Of a stretch of 8,950 bases of DNA, positions 1 to 5,959 are shown in pieces. Position numbers and translations under genes: made by a program. Below the pieces are notes generated by a model. The model made no database searches, was not told the DNA's origin, and saw nothing but the letters and a program-made list of their open reading frames with translations. Numbering within the stretch: the stretch's first letter is position 1; the number at the start of each line of letters is the position of its first letter. Origin of the DNA: Anaerolineae bacterium (GTDB lineage Bacteria; Chloroflexota; Anaerolineae; Aggregatilineales; Aggregatilineaceae); assembly GCA_016929355.1 (NCBI GenBank), contig JAFGJA010000144.1, forward strand, positions 1-8,950, given 5' to 3'.

Positions 1-272
1 AGATTTTGCGTCAGGTCTTCATCTTCGTTGTAGAGGATTTTCCCGCCGGTAGGCGTATGAGCGCGCACGATGCAGCGTCCGACGGTTGTTTTGCCACAGC
101 CGCTTTCGCCCACTAACCCGACAGTTTCGCCGCGAAAGATGCGGAAACTCACATCATCAACGGCTTTAACGTAGCCGACTTGCCGGTCAAAGAAGCCACT
201 GCGCAGTTGAAACCACATTTTTAAATTGCGCACATCCAACAAAGGCGCTATCGCAAAATTATTCTCTGACAT
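1..272 (-). CDS. Oligopeptide-type ABC transporter ATP-binding protein, OppF/DppF type (partial, N-terminal 90 residues)
   Basis: This is the second ATPase of the importer and would pair with the OppD-type subunit to power uptake at the inner face of the membrane. Only the N-terminus is present; the gene runs off the left edge. Seen: a beta-strand start (LLDVRNLKMWF, residues 11-21), an insert with a short basic stretch (RSGFFDRQ), VKAVDDVSF at 35-43, and a Walker A motif GESGCGKT at 55-62. The insert before the AVD segment is typical of OppF/DppF. The ATG at 272-270 lies inside the end of the upstream ATPase gene, overlapping it by 14 nt. It is preceded by AAGAGGCGG, a plausible ribosome binding site, so translational coupling is likely. 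The Q-loop, signature motif and Walker B lie outside the window, so integrity cannot be judged. Confidence 0.93.
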   Translation of the reverse strand, partial: MSENNFAIAPLLDVRNLKMWFQLRSGFFDRQVGYVKAVDDVSFRIFRGETVGLVGESGCGKTTVGRCIVRAHTPTGGKILYNEDEDLTQN

Positions 273-1302
273 GAGCCGCCTCTTCTTGATAGTCTTCGTC
301 GTAGAGCAAACATTCAACCACGTGATTCTCGCGGAGTGTGATCGGTTTGGGGTGTACCCTGTCGCATAAGCCTTTGACCATCTGATCACAACGCGGATGG
401 AAACGACAGCCCGCAAGGTGTTCATAAGGCGAGGGAACCATGCCCCGGATCGGATCAAGGCGCGAACGGGTCGGGCCAATTTTAGGGATGGAATGGAGCA
501 GCGAAATCGTATAGGGATGTTTTGGATTGTGAAATAGCGTTTCAACGTCGGTATATTCGACTACCCGCCCCATATACATCACGGCGACATCGTCTGCAAT
601 TTCTGCGACCACGCCGAGATCGTGCGTGATAAACAGAATGGACATGCCATATTCTTCTTGAAGATCGAGCAGCAGGTCCAGGATTTGCGCTTGCGTGGTC
701 ACATCGAGCGCGGTGGTCGGTTCGTCCGCGATCAAGAGATTGGGATTGCACGACAACGCCATGGCGATCATACAGCGCTGGCGCATTCCCCCGCTCAGGC
801 GGAAGGGATATTCATCAATGCGCACTTCCGGTTTGGGGATGCCGACTTTGTCCAATAACTCAATCGCGCGGGCGCGGGCTTCGTCTGGCGAGATCGGCAT
901 GTGCAGCCGGATCGCTTCGATGATCTGGTTGCCTACCGTATATAACGGACTGAGTGAGGACATCGGTTCTTGAAAGATCATGGCGATCTCATTGCCGCGA
1001 ATCTGGCGGATCGTTGCGCTGCGGGGATGCAGTTCGGTGACATTAATGATTTCGGCTTCTCGTCCATTGGCGGCGCGGTGATAGATGATTTGTCCATCCA
1101 TGATCTTGCCAGGGTGATGCACAATTTGCAGAATCGCGCGCGCCGTGACGCTTTTGCCACAGCCGCTTTCACCCACCAGACACAACGTTTTACCCTGCTG
1201 AATCGTATAGTTTGCGCCATCAACGGCTTGGACCACCCCATCCAGGGTGAAGAAGTGAATTTTCAGATTTTGCACTTCAAGTAACATGTTTTCATCTGTC
1301 AT
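259..1302 (-). CDS. Oligopeptide-type ABC transporter ATP-binding protein, OppD/DppD type
   Basis: This 347-aa cytoplasmic ATPase energises the importer as a heterodimer with the overlapping OppF-type protein. All ATPase motifs are intact: Walker A GESGCGKS (44-51), Q-loop Gln111 in FQEPM, signature LSGGMRQR (169-176), Walker B LLIADEPT (189-196) with catalytic Glu194, D-loop TALD and switch His227. The C-terminal extension is the oligo_HPY domain (NPKHPYT at 259-265). It carries four cysteines, Cys299, Cys305, Cys313 and Cys331, in the spacing used by some DppD-type ATPases to hold an iron-sulfur cluster; cluster binding here is inference. Length is normal for the family. The ATG is preceded by AAGAGA in the 21-nt gap after the OppC-type gene. 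A second ATG lies five codons in, but the first keeps the usual spacing. The substrate cannot be told from the ATPase. Confidence 0.96.
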   Translation of the reverse strand: MTDENMLLEVQNLKIHFFTLDGVVQAVDGANYTIQQGKTLCLVGESGCGKSVTARAILQIVHHPGKIMDGQIIYHRAANGREAEIINVTELHPRSATIRQIRGNEIAMIFQEPMSSLSPLYTVGNQIIEAIRLHMPISPDEARARAIELLDKVGIPKPEVRIDEYPFRLSGGMRQRCMIAMALSCNPNLLIADEPTTALDVTTQAQILDLLLDLQEEYGMSILFITHDLGVVAEIADDVAVMYMGRVVEYTDVETLFHNPKHPYTISLLHSIPKIGPTRSRLDPIRGMVPSPYEHLAGCRFHPRCDQMVKGLCDRVHPKPITLRENHVVECLLYDEDYQEEAAHVRE

Positions 1303-1323
1303 GAGAAATTCTCTTATGCATCG

Positions 1324-2508
1324 TTAGTGGTAAGGATCAGCCGCGTCGCGCAAGCCATCGCCCAGGAAGTTGAACAGCAGCACAGTAATGGACACCGCCG
1401 CACCGGGCAGCAGCATCCAGGGCATATTGGCGATAACGCGAATACTCTGCGCATCTTTGAGCATCACCCCCCAACTGACTACCGGCGGTTGGAGGCCCAG
1501 GCCCAAGAAACTGAGCGCGGTTTCGCCCAGGATCATGCCGGGGATCGAAAGCGTGACGGACGCGATGATATGGCTCAGGAAGGAGGGCATCATGTGTTTG
1601 AGGATGATTCGCTGCGCGGGTACGCCATCCAATTGGGCGGCCAGAATGAAGTCTTCTTCCCGCAGTGACAGGAATTTACCACGCACGACGCGCGCCATCC
1701 CCGTCCAACCGATGAAGGACAGGATGACCGTGATCATAAAATAGACCACCACCGGGTCCCAACGGGCGGGCACAGCCGTTGCCAGCGCCATCCAGAGGGG
1801 AATGTCAGGAATGGATTTCAGCAATTCGATCCAACGCTGGATCAGGTTATCGATCCAGCCCCCGATCAAACCGGAAATGCCCCCGATAATGATGCCTAAA
1901 CCCAGGCTCATAAACACGCCGACCAGACCCACCGAGAGCGATATTTGTGAGGCGAAAATGACGCGGCTCCACACATCGCGCCCCAGATCATCCGACCCGA
2001 ACAGGTAAAACGGATCGCCGTGATTTTTCGCACCAAAGAAATGTCTATTGCCCGAAATATGCAGCTTGTTAAGCCACGAGAGCGGCATGTTGCTAAAACC
2101 GATGGCGTAAGAATCACCTTTGACAAAAAAACTCAGGGGAATCTTGGTTTCTTTATCGACGGTATAAGTACGCTCCAGCGTGCGCGGATCGGTTTCCTGT
2201 TTATAGCCGTAAACATAGGGGCCGAATTTGCCATCATCGAACCAATGGATCGTTTGCGGCGGCGCTTGCGTATACTTGCGGTTATAGGTTGTGGTGGCTT
2301 GCGGGGCAAAAAATCCGGCAAAGATCGCAATAAAATAGAACGATCCCACAATGACGAGGCTGATCATTGCCAGACGATGCCGCCGGAATTTCCACCACAT
2401 CAGTTGCCATTGTGACGCAATGGCTATTTGTGGCGTTTCGTAGTTTTCGGCGGATGTGGTCACGGCCTGTGCATCCGTTTCAGGGGTTGGCATAACAGTA
2501 TTTGTCAT
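1324..2508 (-). CDS. Oligopeptide-type ABC transporter permease, OppC/DppC type, with enlarged extracytoplasmic loop
   Basis: This 394-aa inner-membrane protein is one half of the transport channel. Seen: a hydrophilic N-terminus (about 35 residues), a first membrane segment at about 48-68, then a long hydrophilic stretch (about 70-168). The motif GSDDLGRDVWSR (171-182), which marks the start of the permease core in DppC proteins, follows. Further membrane segments lie at about 186-218, 235-275, 311-340 and 365-385. The ATPase-docking EAA loop covers about 284-309 and includes AAQLDG and HMMP. E. coli OppC and DppC are about 300 aa; the extra length is mainly the loop after the first membrane segment. 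The gene starts 15 nt after the OppB-type stop. Its ribosome binding site is weak (GAGATAAAAGATC before the ATG), which hints at coupling to the upstream gene. Family assignment is firm; the role of the large loop is unknown. Confidence 0.95.
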   Translation of the reverse strand: MTNTVMPTPETDAQAVTTSAENYETPQIAIASQWQLMWWKFRRHRLAMISLVIVGSFYFIAIFAGFFAPQATTTYNRKYTQAPPQTIHWFDDGKFGPYVYGYKQETDPRTLERTYTVDKETKIPLSFFVKGDSYAIGFSNMPLSWLNKLHISGNRHFFGAKNHGDPFYLFGSDDLGRDVWSRVIFASQISLSVGLVGVFMSLGLGIIIGGISGLIGGWIDNLIQRWIELLKSIPDIPLWMALATAVPARWDPVVVYFMITVILSFIGWTGMARVVRGKFLSLREEDFILAAQLDGVPAQRIILKHMMPSFLSHIIASVTLSIPGMILGETALSFLGLGLQPPVVSWGVMLKDAQSIRVIANMPWMLLPGAAVSITVLLFNFLGDGLRDAADPYH

Positions 2509-2523
2509 GATCTTTTATCTCGT

Positions 2524-3513
2524 TCATTCAAACCGGATACGCGGATCAAGCCAGGCCAGCAAAATATCTGATAGCAGGGTCCCCGTTAATGTCAATAAAC
2601 TGAGCAGCAGCAAAAAGCCCGCCGCCACATACATATCTTGCACTTGCAGCGATTGCAGCAAAATCGGACCGGTGGTGGGCAGATTTAACACGATAGACAC
2701 GATGGCTTCACCCGCCACGAGCGCGGGTAGTGTCCAGCCAATGGTGCTGACAAAGGGATTCAGCGCGTGCCGCACCGGGTATTTGAGCAGCAATTTCCAT
2801 TCAGGCATTCCTTTTGCGCGCGCTGTTTCGACATAGGGCCTATTTAGTTCATCGAGCAGATTCGCGCGCATAATGCGGATCAGACCCGCCGTGCCCCCGG
2901 TTCCAATGATAATCATCGGAATCCAGAGATGTTTGAGAAAGTCAATAAATTTGTCCACATTCCAGGGGGCACTTTCATATTCAGGAGAAAACAAGCCGCT
3001 CAAGCTGTTGCCCCACTGGGTGAAAGCGATATACATCATAATTAGGGCGATGAGGAAGCCCGGTGTTGCCATCCCGATAAATCCGATGATGCTAAATATA
3101 TAATCGCCCAGGCTGTATTGGCGGACTGCCGAGTAAATGCCAATCGGTAGCGCTACCACCCAGGTAAAAATAAAGCTGGAGAGTGTCACCAAAAGGGTCA
3201 TCCCCAAGCGGTCCCAGATAATTCTTTGTGAGGGTTCGCTGTTCTGGAAGGAATAACCAAAATCGCCGTGCAAAACAATATTGCTGATCCATTTGCCATA
3301 CTGCACCACCACCGACTCGTTCAACCCGTACCGTTGCCGCATACCTTCTTCAAACTGTGGCGACCAGTTTGTGCCCTGTTGGTCCCGCATCTGTTCAATC
3401 ATCGCCGAAACATAATCGCCCGGTGGTAGTTGGATCGTGATGAACACCAGTATCGAGATGAGGAACATCATGGGGAACATTAACAACACGCGCTTCAAAA
3501 CATATTTGAGCAT
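2524..3513 (-). CDS. Oligopeptide-type ABC transporter permease, OppB/DppB type
   Basis: This 329-aa integral membrane protein forms the transport channel with the OppC-type permease. Seen: the standard N-terminal anchor MLKYVLKRVLLMFPMMFLIS followed by QLPPGDYV. An extracytoplasmic region has RYGLNES and the family motif GDFGYSF (83-89). Several hydrophobic spans lie at about 104-130, 138-165, 196-215, 260-280 and 296-322. The EAA loop is at about 226-254 (PYVETARAKG then RHALNPF), and the typical ending DPRIRFE closes the protein. Length is normal for the family. It is the second gene of the importer operon, 85 nt after the binding-protein gene. Candidate ribosome binding sites before the ATG are AAGG (10-nt spacer) and AGGGA (2-nt spacer, short). 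A strong hairpin lies between this gene and the binding-protein gene. Confidence 0.96.
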   Translation of the reverse strand: MLKYVLKRVLLMFPMMFLISILVFITIQLPPGDYVSAMIEQMRDQQGTNWSPQFEEGMRQRYGLNESVVVQYGKWISNIVLHGDFGYSFQNSEPSQRIIWDRLGMTLLVTLSSFIFTWVVALPIGIYSAVRQYSLGDYIFSIIGFIGMATPGFLIALIMMYIAFTQWGNSLSGLFSPEYESAPWNVDKFIDFLKHLWIPMIIIGTGGTAGLIRIMRANLLDELNRPYVETARAKGMPEWKLLLKYPVRHALNPFVSTIGWTLPALVAGEAIVSIVLNLPTTGPILLQSLQVQDMYVAAGFLLLLSLLTLTGTLLSDILLAWLDPRIRFE

Positions 3514-3535
3514 AGTCCCTGCGCCTTATATTTCA

Positions 3536-3559
3536 GGGGCAGGTCAAAGCACCCGCCCC
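3536..3559 (-). terminator. Intercistronic hairpin between binding-protein and permease genes (attenuator or mRNA-stability element)
   Basis: In the minus-strand transcript the arms GGGGCGGGT and ACCTGCCCC form a 9-bp stem around the 6-nt loop GCTTTG. All pairs are Watson-Crick except one internal G-U. In plus-strand RNA that position would be an A-C mismatch, so the structure fits transcripts of the importer operon better. No U-run follows (the next bases are TGAAATATAAGG), so it is not a standard full terminator. Stems in this position, just after a binding-protein gene, are known in other importer operons to protect the upstream mRNA or lower downstream expression. That role here is inference. 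Confidence 0.7.
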
Positions 3560-3598
3560 ATGCTTCATGGTTCGTAGAGTGATATTGCTGTGCGAAGG

Positions 3599-5551
3599 CT
3601 ACTCAGTAAAGTACCATTGTTCGGGGAACGCAATCGCAATCCCACCCGGATTCCAGCCATCGACCCAGGTTGCGGGCACGTTGGCGAGTTTGGCATTGAG
3701 CGGGCGATAGGTGCTTGTTGAACTGGAAATACCCAGGACCCAGAAGTTGTCGGCAGCGACTTGCAGCAGTTCACCCATCAGTTCCAGCCGTTGTTCGGAT
3801 GTCGGAGCCTGACGGACTCGTTCGAGCAGGTCCATCTGATCCTTGATGTACTGAGGCGGTTCTTCCCCAGCCGGGTTATCAGGTTCTAGATACCAAATTT
3901 CCCAGGCATTACCCCAGATGGATTGACCGTGGGTGGGAACAAAGTAGCGGGCATCAACAATCGAGGTCAGCCCCACGCCACCTTCGCCGGTGAAGACAGT
4001 GGCTTCCATGCTGTTATCATCGCGGCGTTCGGTCCAGACTTCGTTGGAAACCACGTCGAGGATGATGTCCACACCCACTTCGGCGTAGTAACCCTTGAGC
4101 AGTTCCGCCACGTCGGTGAAGCCCAGACCATAGTCGCCTGTTTGGATCGTGAAGACGATGCTCAGTTTTTCGCCGTTGGGCAGCAAACGCCAACCATCAG
4201 CATCTTTGTCGGGCAGCACTTTGTCAAGATATTCGTTCGCCAGATCAACATCGTATTCGATGTACTGGGTAGACAGTTGTTCATTGTAGAGCGGGGAGTC
4301 TTCGGTTGGTGAAATCTGGCGCGGTTCGCCTTCGCCAAAGTACACAATGTCGATGATTTCCTGGCGGTCAATCGCATAGGACATGCCAATACGGAAATCT
4401 TTTTCGCTGAACAGATCGCCCAGATCGGCATGAGTCATGTTGAACATCACCGTGACCGATGCGCCACCCTCGCGGCTCACCAGGTAGACCTTCAAGCCAG
4501 ATGTTTCTTCATTCTGGAAGAATAACGGGCGGTTTTCGTTGGCCGGATTCGCCATCGTATCGAATTTACCAGCGAGCACATCGAGCAGCAGGGTTTGATC
4601 GTCCTGATAGAGCGTGCCGACGAAACCATCAATGTAAGGCAGCTGGTTGCCTTCGGCATCCACCCAGTAGTAGTAGGGGTTCCGCTCGGCGGTAAACTGC
4701 GTACCGCTACCCATCACTTCCTTGACCACCCAGGGCATCATCGTGGGGTAGTTGGGGTCGCGCATGATCAACGATTGATCGGTGCCAGGACCGACGGCTG
4801 AACGTGATTGGAACAGCGAAACCCAGTCGGTTGCGCTTTCACTTTCTGCGATCAGCGCATCAATACCATCGGGGTTGTATTTGATGTGGAATTGTTCGAG
4901 GTAGTGCTTGGGGGCAGCCACTATACCCCAACCATCCCAACCGCACATATTCAGCAGGAACATGCCGTAGGGGACATTGAAGGTGAATTTAATGGTGTAG
5001 TCATCGATTTTTTCAACAACCGGGGGTTCGCCGCCGGGGGTCCAGAAGCCCTGCGGATAGTTGCCGCCGTTGAGTTCTTCATTCGCCTGAATATCTTCCA
5101 TGTAGAACATGATATCATCGGCTGTGAAGGGTACGCCATCGGACCACTTAAGACCTTCGCGCAGGTGGAAGGTGTATTCCGTGGCTTCTTCGTTGACATC
5201 GACGCTTTCGGCAATGTTTGGTTCCCAATCGGAATAGGTCTGGTTCCAGTTGACGAGTCCTTTCCAAGCCGTCCAGAATACCATCTGACCACTCCAGAAG
5301 GGTTCACCACCACCGGCCACCGGAACGCGCAATTGGCCGCCATAAGTGCCAATATCCGAACCAGGGAGCGCGACGACGCGGGGGTTAACGGGCAAACGTT
5401 CTGCAACGGGGGGCAATTCACCGGCGGCGACTTTTTCGGCCAGCATGGGGGCTTCGCCATACATGCCATCATCATCTTGCGCCACAATCGAACTAACGGG
5501 CATCGCCAACATAGCGATCAGAACCAGTAAAAGAGTAAGACGATATTTCAT
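3599..5551 (-). CDS. ABC transporter substrate-binding protein, family 5 (SBP_bac_5, oligopeptide/oligosaccharide type)
   Basis: This 650-aa exported protein captures the substrate outside the membrane and delivers it to the permeases. Seen: a signal peptide with basic MKYR, a hydrophobic core at about 5-20 and a likely cleavage after SSIVA (residue 24). The mature protein then starts QDDDGMYG. There is no lipobox cysteine, so it is not an obvious lipoprotein. The family 5 signature lies at about 127-149: FHLREGLKWSDG then PFTADDIMF. Later conserved stretches include AERNPYYYW (288-296) and the FRIGMSYAIDRQEI region (386-399). At 650 aa it is longer than E. coli OppA or DppA (about 540), as is common for family members that bind oligosaccharides. 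TAGGAG with a 7-nt spacer before the ATG is the best ribosome binding site in the window. Fuco-oligosaccharide binding is inferred from the divergent fucosidase; peptides remain possible. Confidence 0.93.
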   Translation of the reverse strand: MKYRLTLLLVLIAMLAMPVSSIVAQDDDGMYGEAPMLAEKVAAGELPPVAERLPVNPRVVALPGSDIGTYGGQLRVPVAGGGEPFWSGQMVFWTAWKGLVNWNQTYSDWEPNIAESVDVNEEATEYTFHLREGLKWSDGVPFTADDIMFYMEDIQANEELNGGNYPQGFWTPGGEPPVVEKIDDYTIKFTFNVPYGMFLLNMCGWDGWGIVAAPKHYLEQFHIKYNPDGIDALIAESESATDWVSLFQSRSAVGPGTDQSLIMRDPNYPTMMPWVVKEVMGSGTQFTAERNPYYYWVDAEGNQLPYIDGFVGTLYQDDQTLLLDVLAGKFDTMANPANENRPLFFQNEETSGLKVYLVSREGGASVTVMFNMTHADLGDLFSEKDFRIGMSYAIDRQEIIDIVYFGEGEPRQISPTEDSPLYNEQLSTQYIEYDVDLANEYLDKVLPDKDADGWRLLPNGEKLSIVFTIQTGDYGLGFTDVAELLKGYYAEVGVDIILDVVSNEVWTERRDDNSMEATVFTGEGGVGLTSIVDARYFVPTHGQSIWGNAWEIWYLEPDNPAGEEPPQYIKDQMDLLERVRQAPTSEQRLELMGELLQVAADNFWVLGISSSTSTYRPLNAKLANVPATWVDGWNPGGIAIAFPEQWYFTE

Positions 5552-5743
5552 TTCGAAGCTCCTAAATGTTTTGTTTAACGAACGAGCGGATGAATTCGTA
5601 GCGTAAGGTTTATTGATGGTTCAGTAGACAAATCCTTTCTTAATACAAATGGGATTTGGTGATAAAATGGCCCTTGTTTTTGCGTAAAAGCGCAACAAGA
5701 ACCGGAAGTTGAAGGTGCTTTTGTGTCAATATTTGTGACTTGT
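5552..5743 (-). other. Long 5' leader of the importer operon (about 190 nt) with possible hairpins
   Basis: If transcription starts near 5744, the binding-protein mRNA has a leader of roughly 190 nt, long for a simple repressor-controlled operon. Two possible stems are visible. At 5673-5699, arms CTTG plus TTGCG pair with CGCAA plus CAAG, with a 3-nt bulge and a 6-nt loop. At 5630-5657, AAATCC pairs with GGATTT, extendable by three A-U pairs with a 2-nt bulge. Neither is followed by a U-run. I recognise no riboswitch class and no convincing leader peptide. The last 20 nt hold the ribosome binding site. Confidence 0.35.
5559..5564 (-). promoter_or_regulatory. Strong ribosome binding site of the binding-protein gene
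   Basis: The minus strand reads TAGGAG, then 7 nt, then the ATG at 5551-5549. It fixes the start codon of the binding protein and is stronger than the sites before the permease and ATPase genes, in line with the excess of binding protein such importers need. Confidence 0.8.
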
Positions 5744-5749
5744 CACAAA
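5732..5749. promoter_or_regulatory. Operator 1 (importer side): TTTGTGAC-TT-GTCACAAA palindrome
   Basis: Two perfect 8-bp arms flank a central TT. On the minus strand, bases 5750-5734 read TTTTGTGACAAGTCACA, identical over 17 bases to operator 2. The site directly abuts the predicted -10 hexamer and covers the expected start point, a classic repression position much like lac O1. The likely ligand is the LacI-family protein encoded next door; this is inferred from position, sequence and recognition helix. Confidence 0.8.
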
Positions 5750-5750
5750 A

Positions 5751-5780
5751 ACTATATCACAGTTTGCACCGTGAATTCAA
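5751..5780 (-). promoter_or_regulatory. Predicted extended -10 promoter of the importer operon
   Basis: On the minus strand, TTGAAT (5780-5775) is followed after 18 bp by TATAGT (5756-5751). The hexamer is preceded by TGA, giving an extended -10 element TGATATAGT. The start site would fall near 5744, inside the operator that begins one base after the -10 hexamer. The -35 matches consensus at four of six positions and the -10 at five of six. No promoter of similar quality was found closer to the gene. Confidence 0.65.
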
Positions 5781-5864
5781 GTAGTCTACCGGGAACTTTA
5801 ATTCTTTTTTCTGAAAATGGATAAATGCAGGCGATAATCTGCGTCTTATATCTCGTTTCGTTGC

Positions 5865-5893
5865 TTGATTTTTTGTGACAAGTCACATACAAT
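5865..5893 (+). promoter_or_regulatory. Predicted promoter of the repressor-fucosidase-phosphatase operon
   Basis: TTGATT (four of six consensus positions) and TACAAT (five of six) are separated by exactly 17 bp. The start site would be near 5900, giving a leader of about 60 nt. The repressor ribosome binding site, AGGGG at 5950-5954, lies 5 nt before the ATG. Confidence 0.7.
5871..5887. promoter_or_regulatory. Operator 2 (repressor side), inside the promoter spacer
   Basis: The plus strand reads TTTTGTGACAAGTCACA, with 6-bp perfect arms TGTGAC and GTCACA around a central AA. It fills exactly the 17 bp between the predicted -35 (5865-5870) and -10 (5888-5893) of the repressor gene, so a bound protein would exclude RNA polymerase. 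It is an inverted copy of operator 1 with centres 140 bp apart. This suggests autoregulation and shared control of both arms. Confidence 0.8.
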
Positions 5894-5900
5894 GAATGAG

Positions 5901-5939
5901 GAAAAATTGATAATTCGCTGTAATTTTCGAGTCAATTTT
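5901..5939 (+). repeat. AT-rich inverted repeat in the repressor leader
   Basis: AAAATTGA (5903-5910) and TCAATTTT (5932-5939) are a perfect 8-bp inverted repeat with a 21-nt loop. An alternative pairing joins GAAAAATT (5901-5908) with AATTTTC (5922-5928) through a 1-nt bulge, so the two stems exclude each other. AT-rich sequence gives such pairing often by chance; any regulatory role is speculative. Confidence 0.35.
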
Positions 5940-5959
5940 AGTGCGCGTTAGGGGCCTTT

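Noticed and set aside
1303..1313. Short palindrome GAGAAATTCTC at the OppD-type start
   Set aside because: Five-bp arms with a one-base centre cannot form a hairpin, and the sequence is part of the ribosome binding region; no second copy was seen.
2411..2424. TTGTGAC half-site in the start of the OppC-type gene
   Set aside because: It has no inverted partner at the operator spacing and lies in coding sequence; a 6-7 bp match is expected by chance.
4808..5530. 240-codon open frame on the plus strand, antisense to the binding-protein gene
   Set aside because: It matches no family I recognise, lies wholly opposite a clear coding gene and has low-complexity composition typical of antisense frames.
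5719..5727. Third half-site TTTTGTGTC next to operator 1
   Set aside because: It is a single degenerate half-site with no matching partner at the right spacing.
5724..5729. Perfect TTGACA -35 hexamer on the minus strand just downstream of operator 1
   Set aside because: No -10-like hexamer lies 16-18 bp further on; at 17 bp the sequence is TCCGGT. The upstream extended -10 promoter is better supported.
5732..5749. CRP/FNR-type binding site (TGTGA...TCACA)
   Set aside because: CRP sites have six bases between the half-sites; here there are four, as in the symmetric lac operator. FNR has N4 spacing but a different half-site (TTGAT). The adjacent LacI-family gene with a LacI-like recognition helix explains the site better, though a CRP/FNR relative is not strictly excluded.
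5821..5840. Small GCAG/CTGC inverted repeat at about 5827-5842
   Set aside because: Only four base pairs with an 8-nt loop; too weak to call a structure or a binding site.
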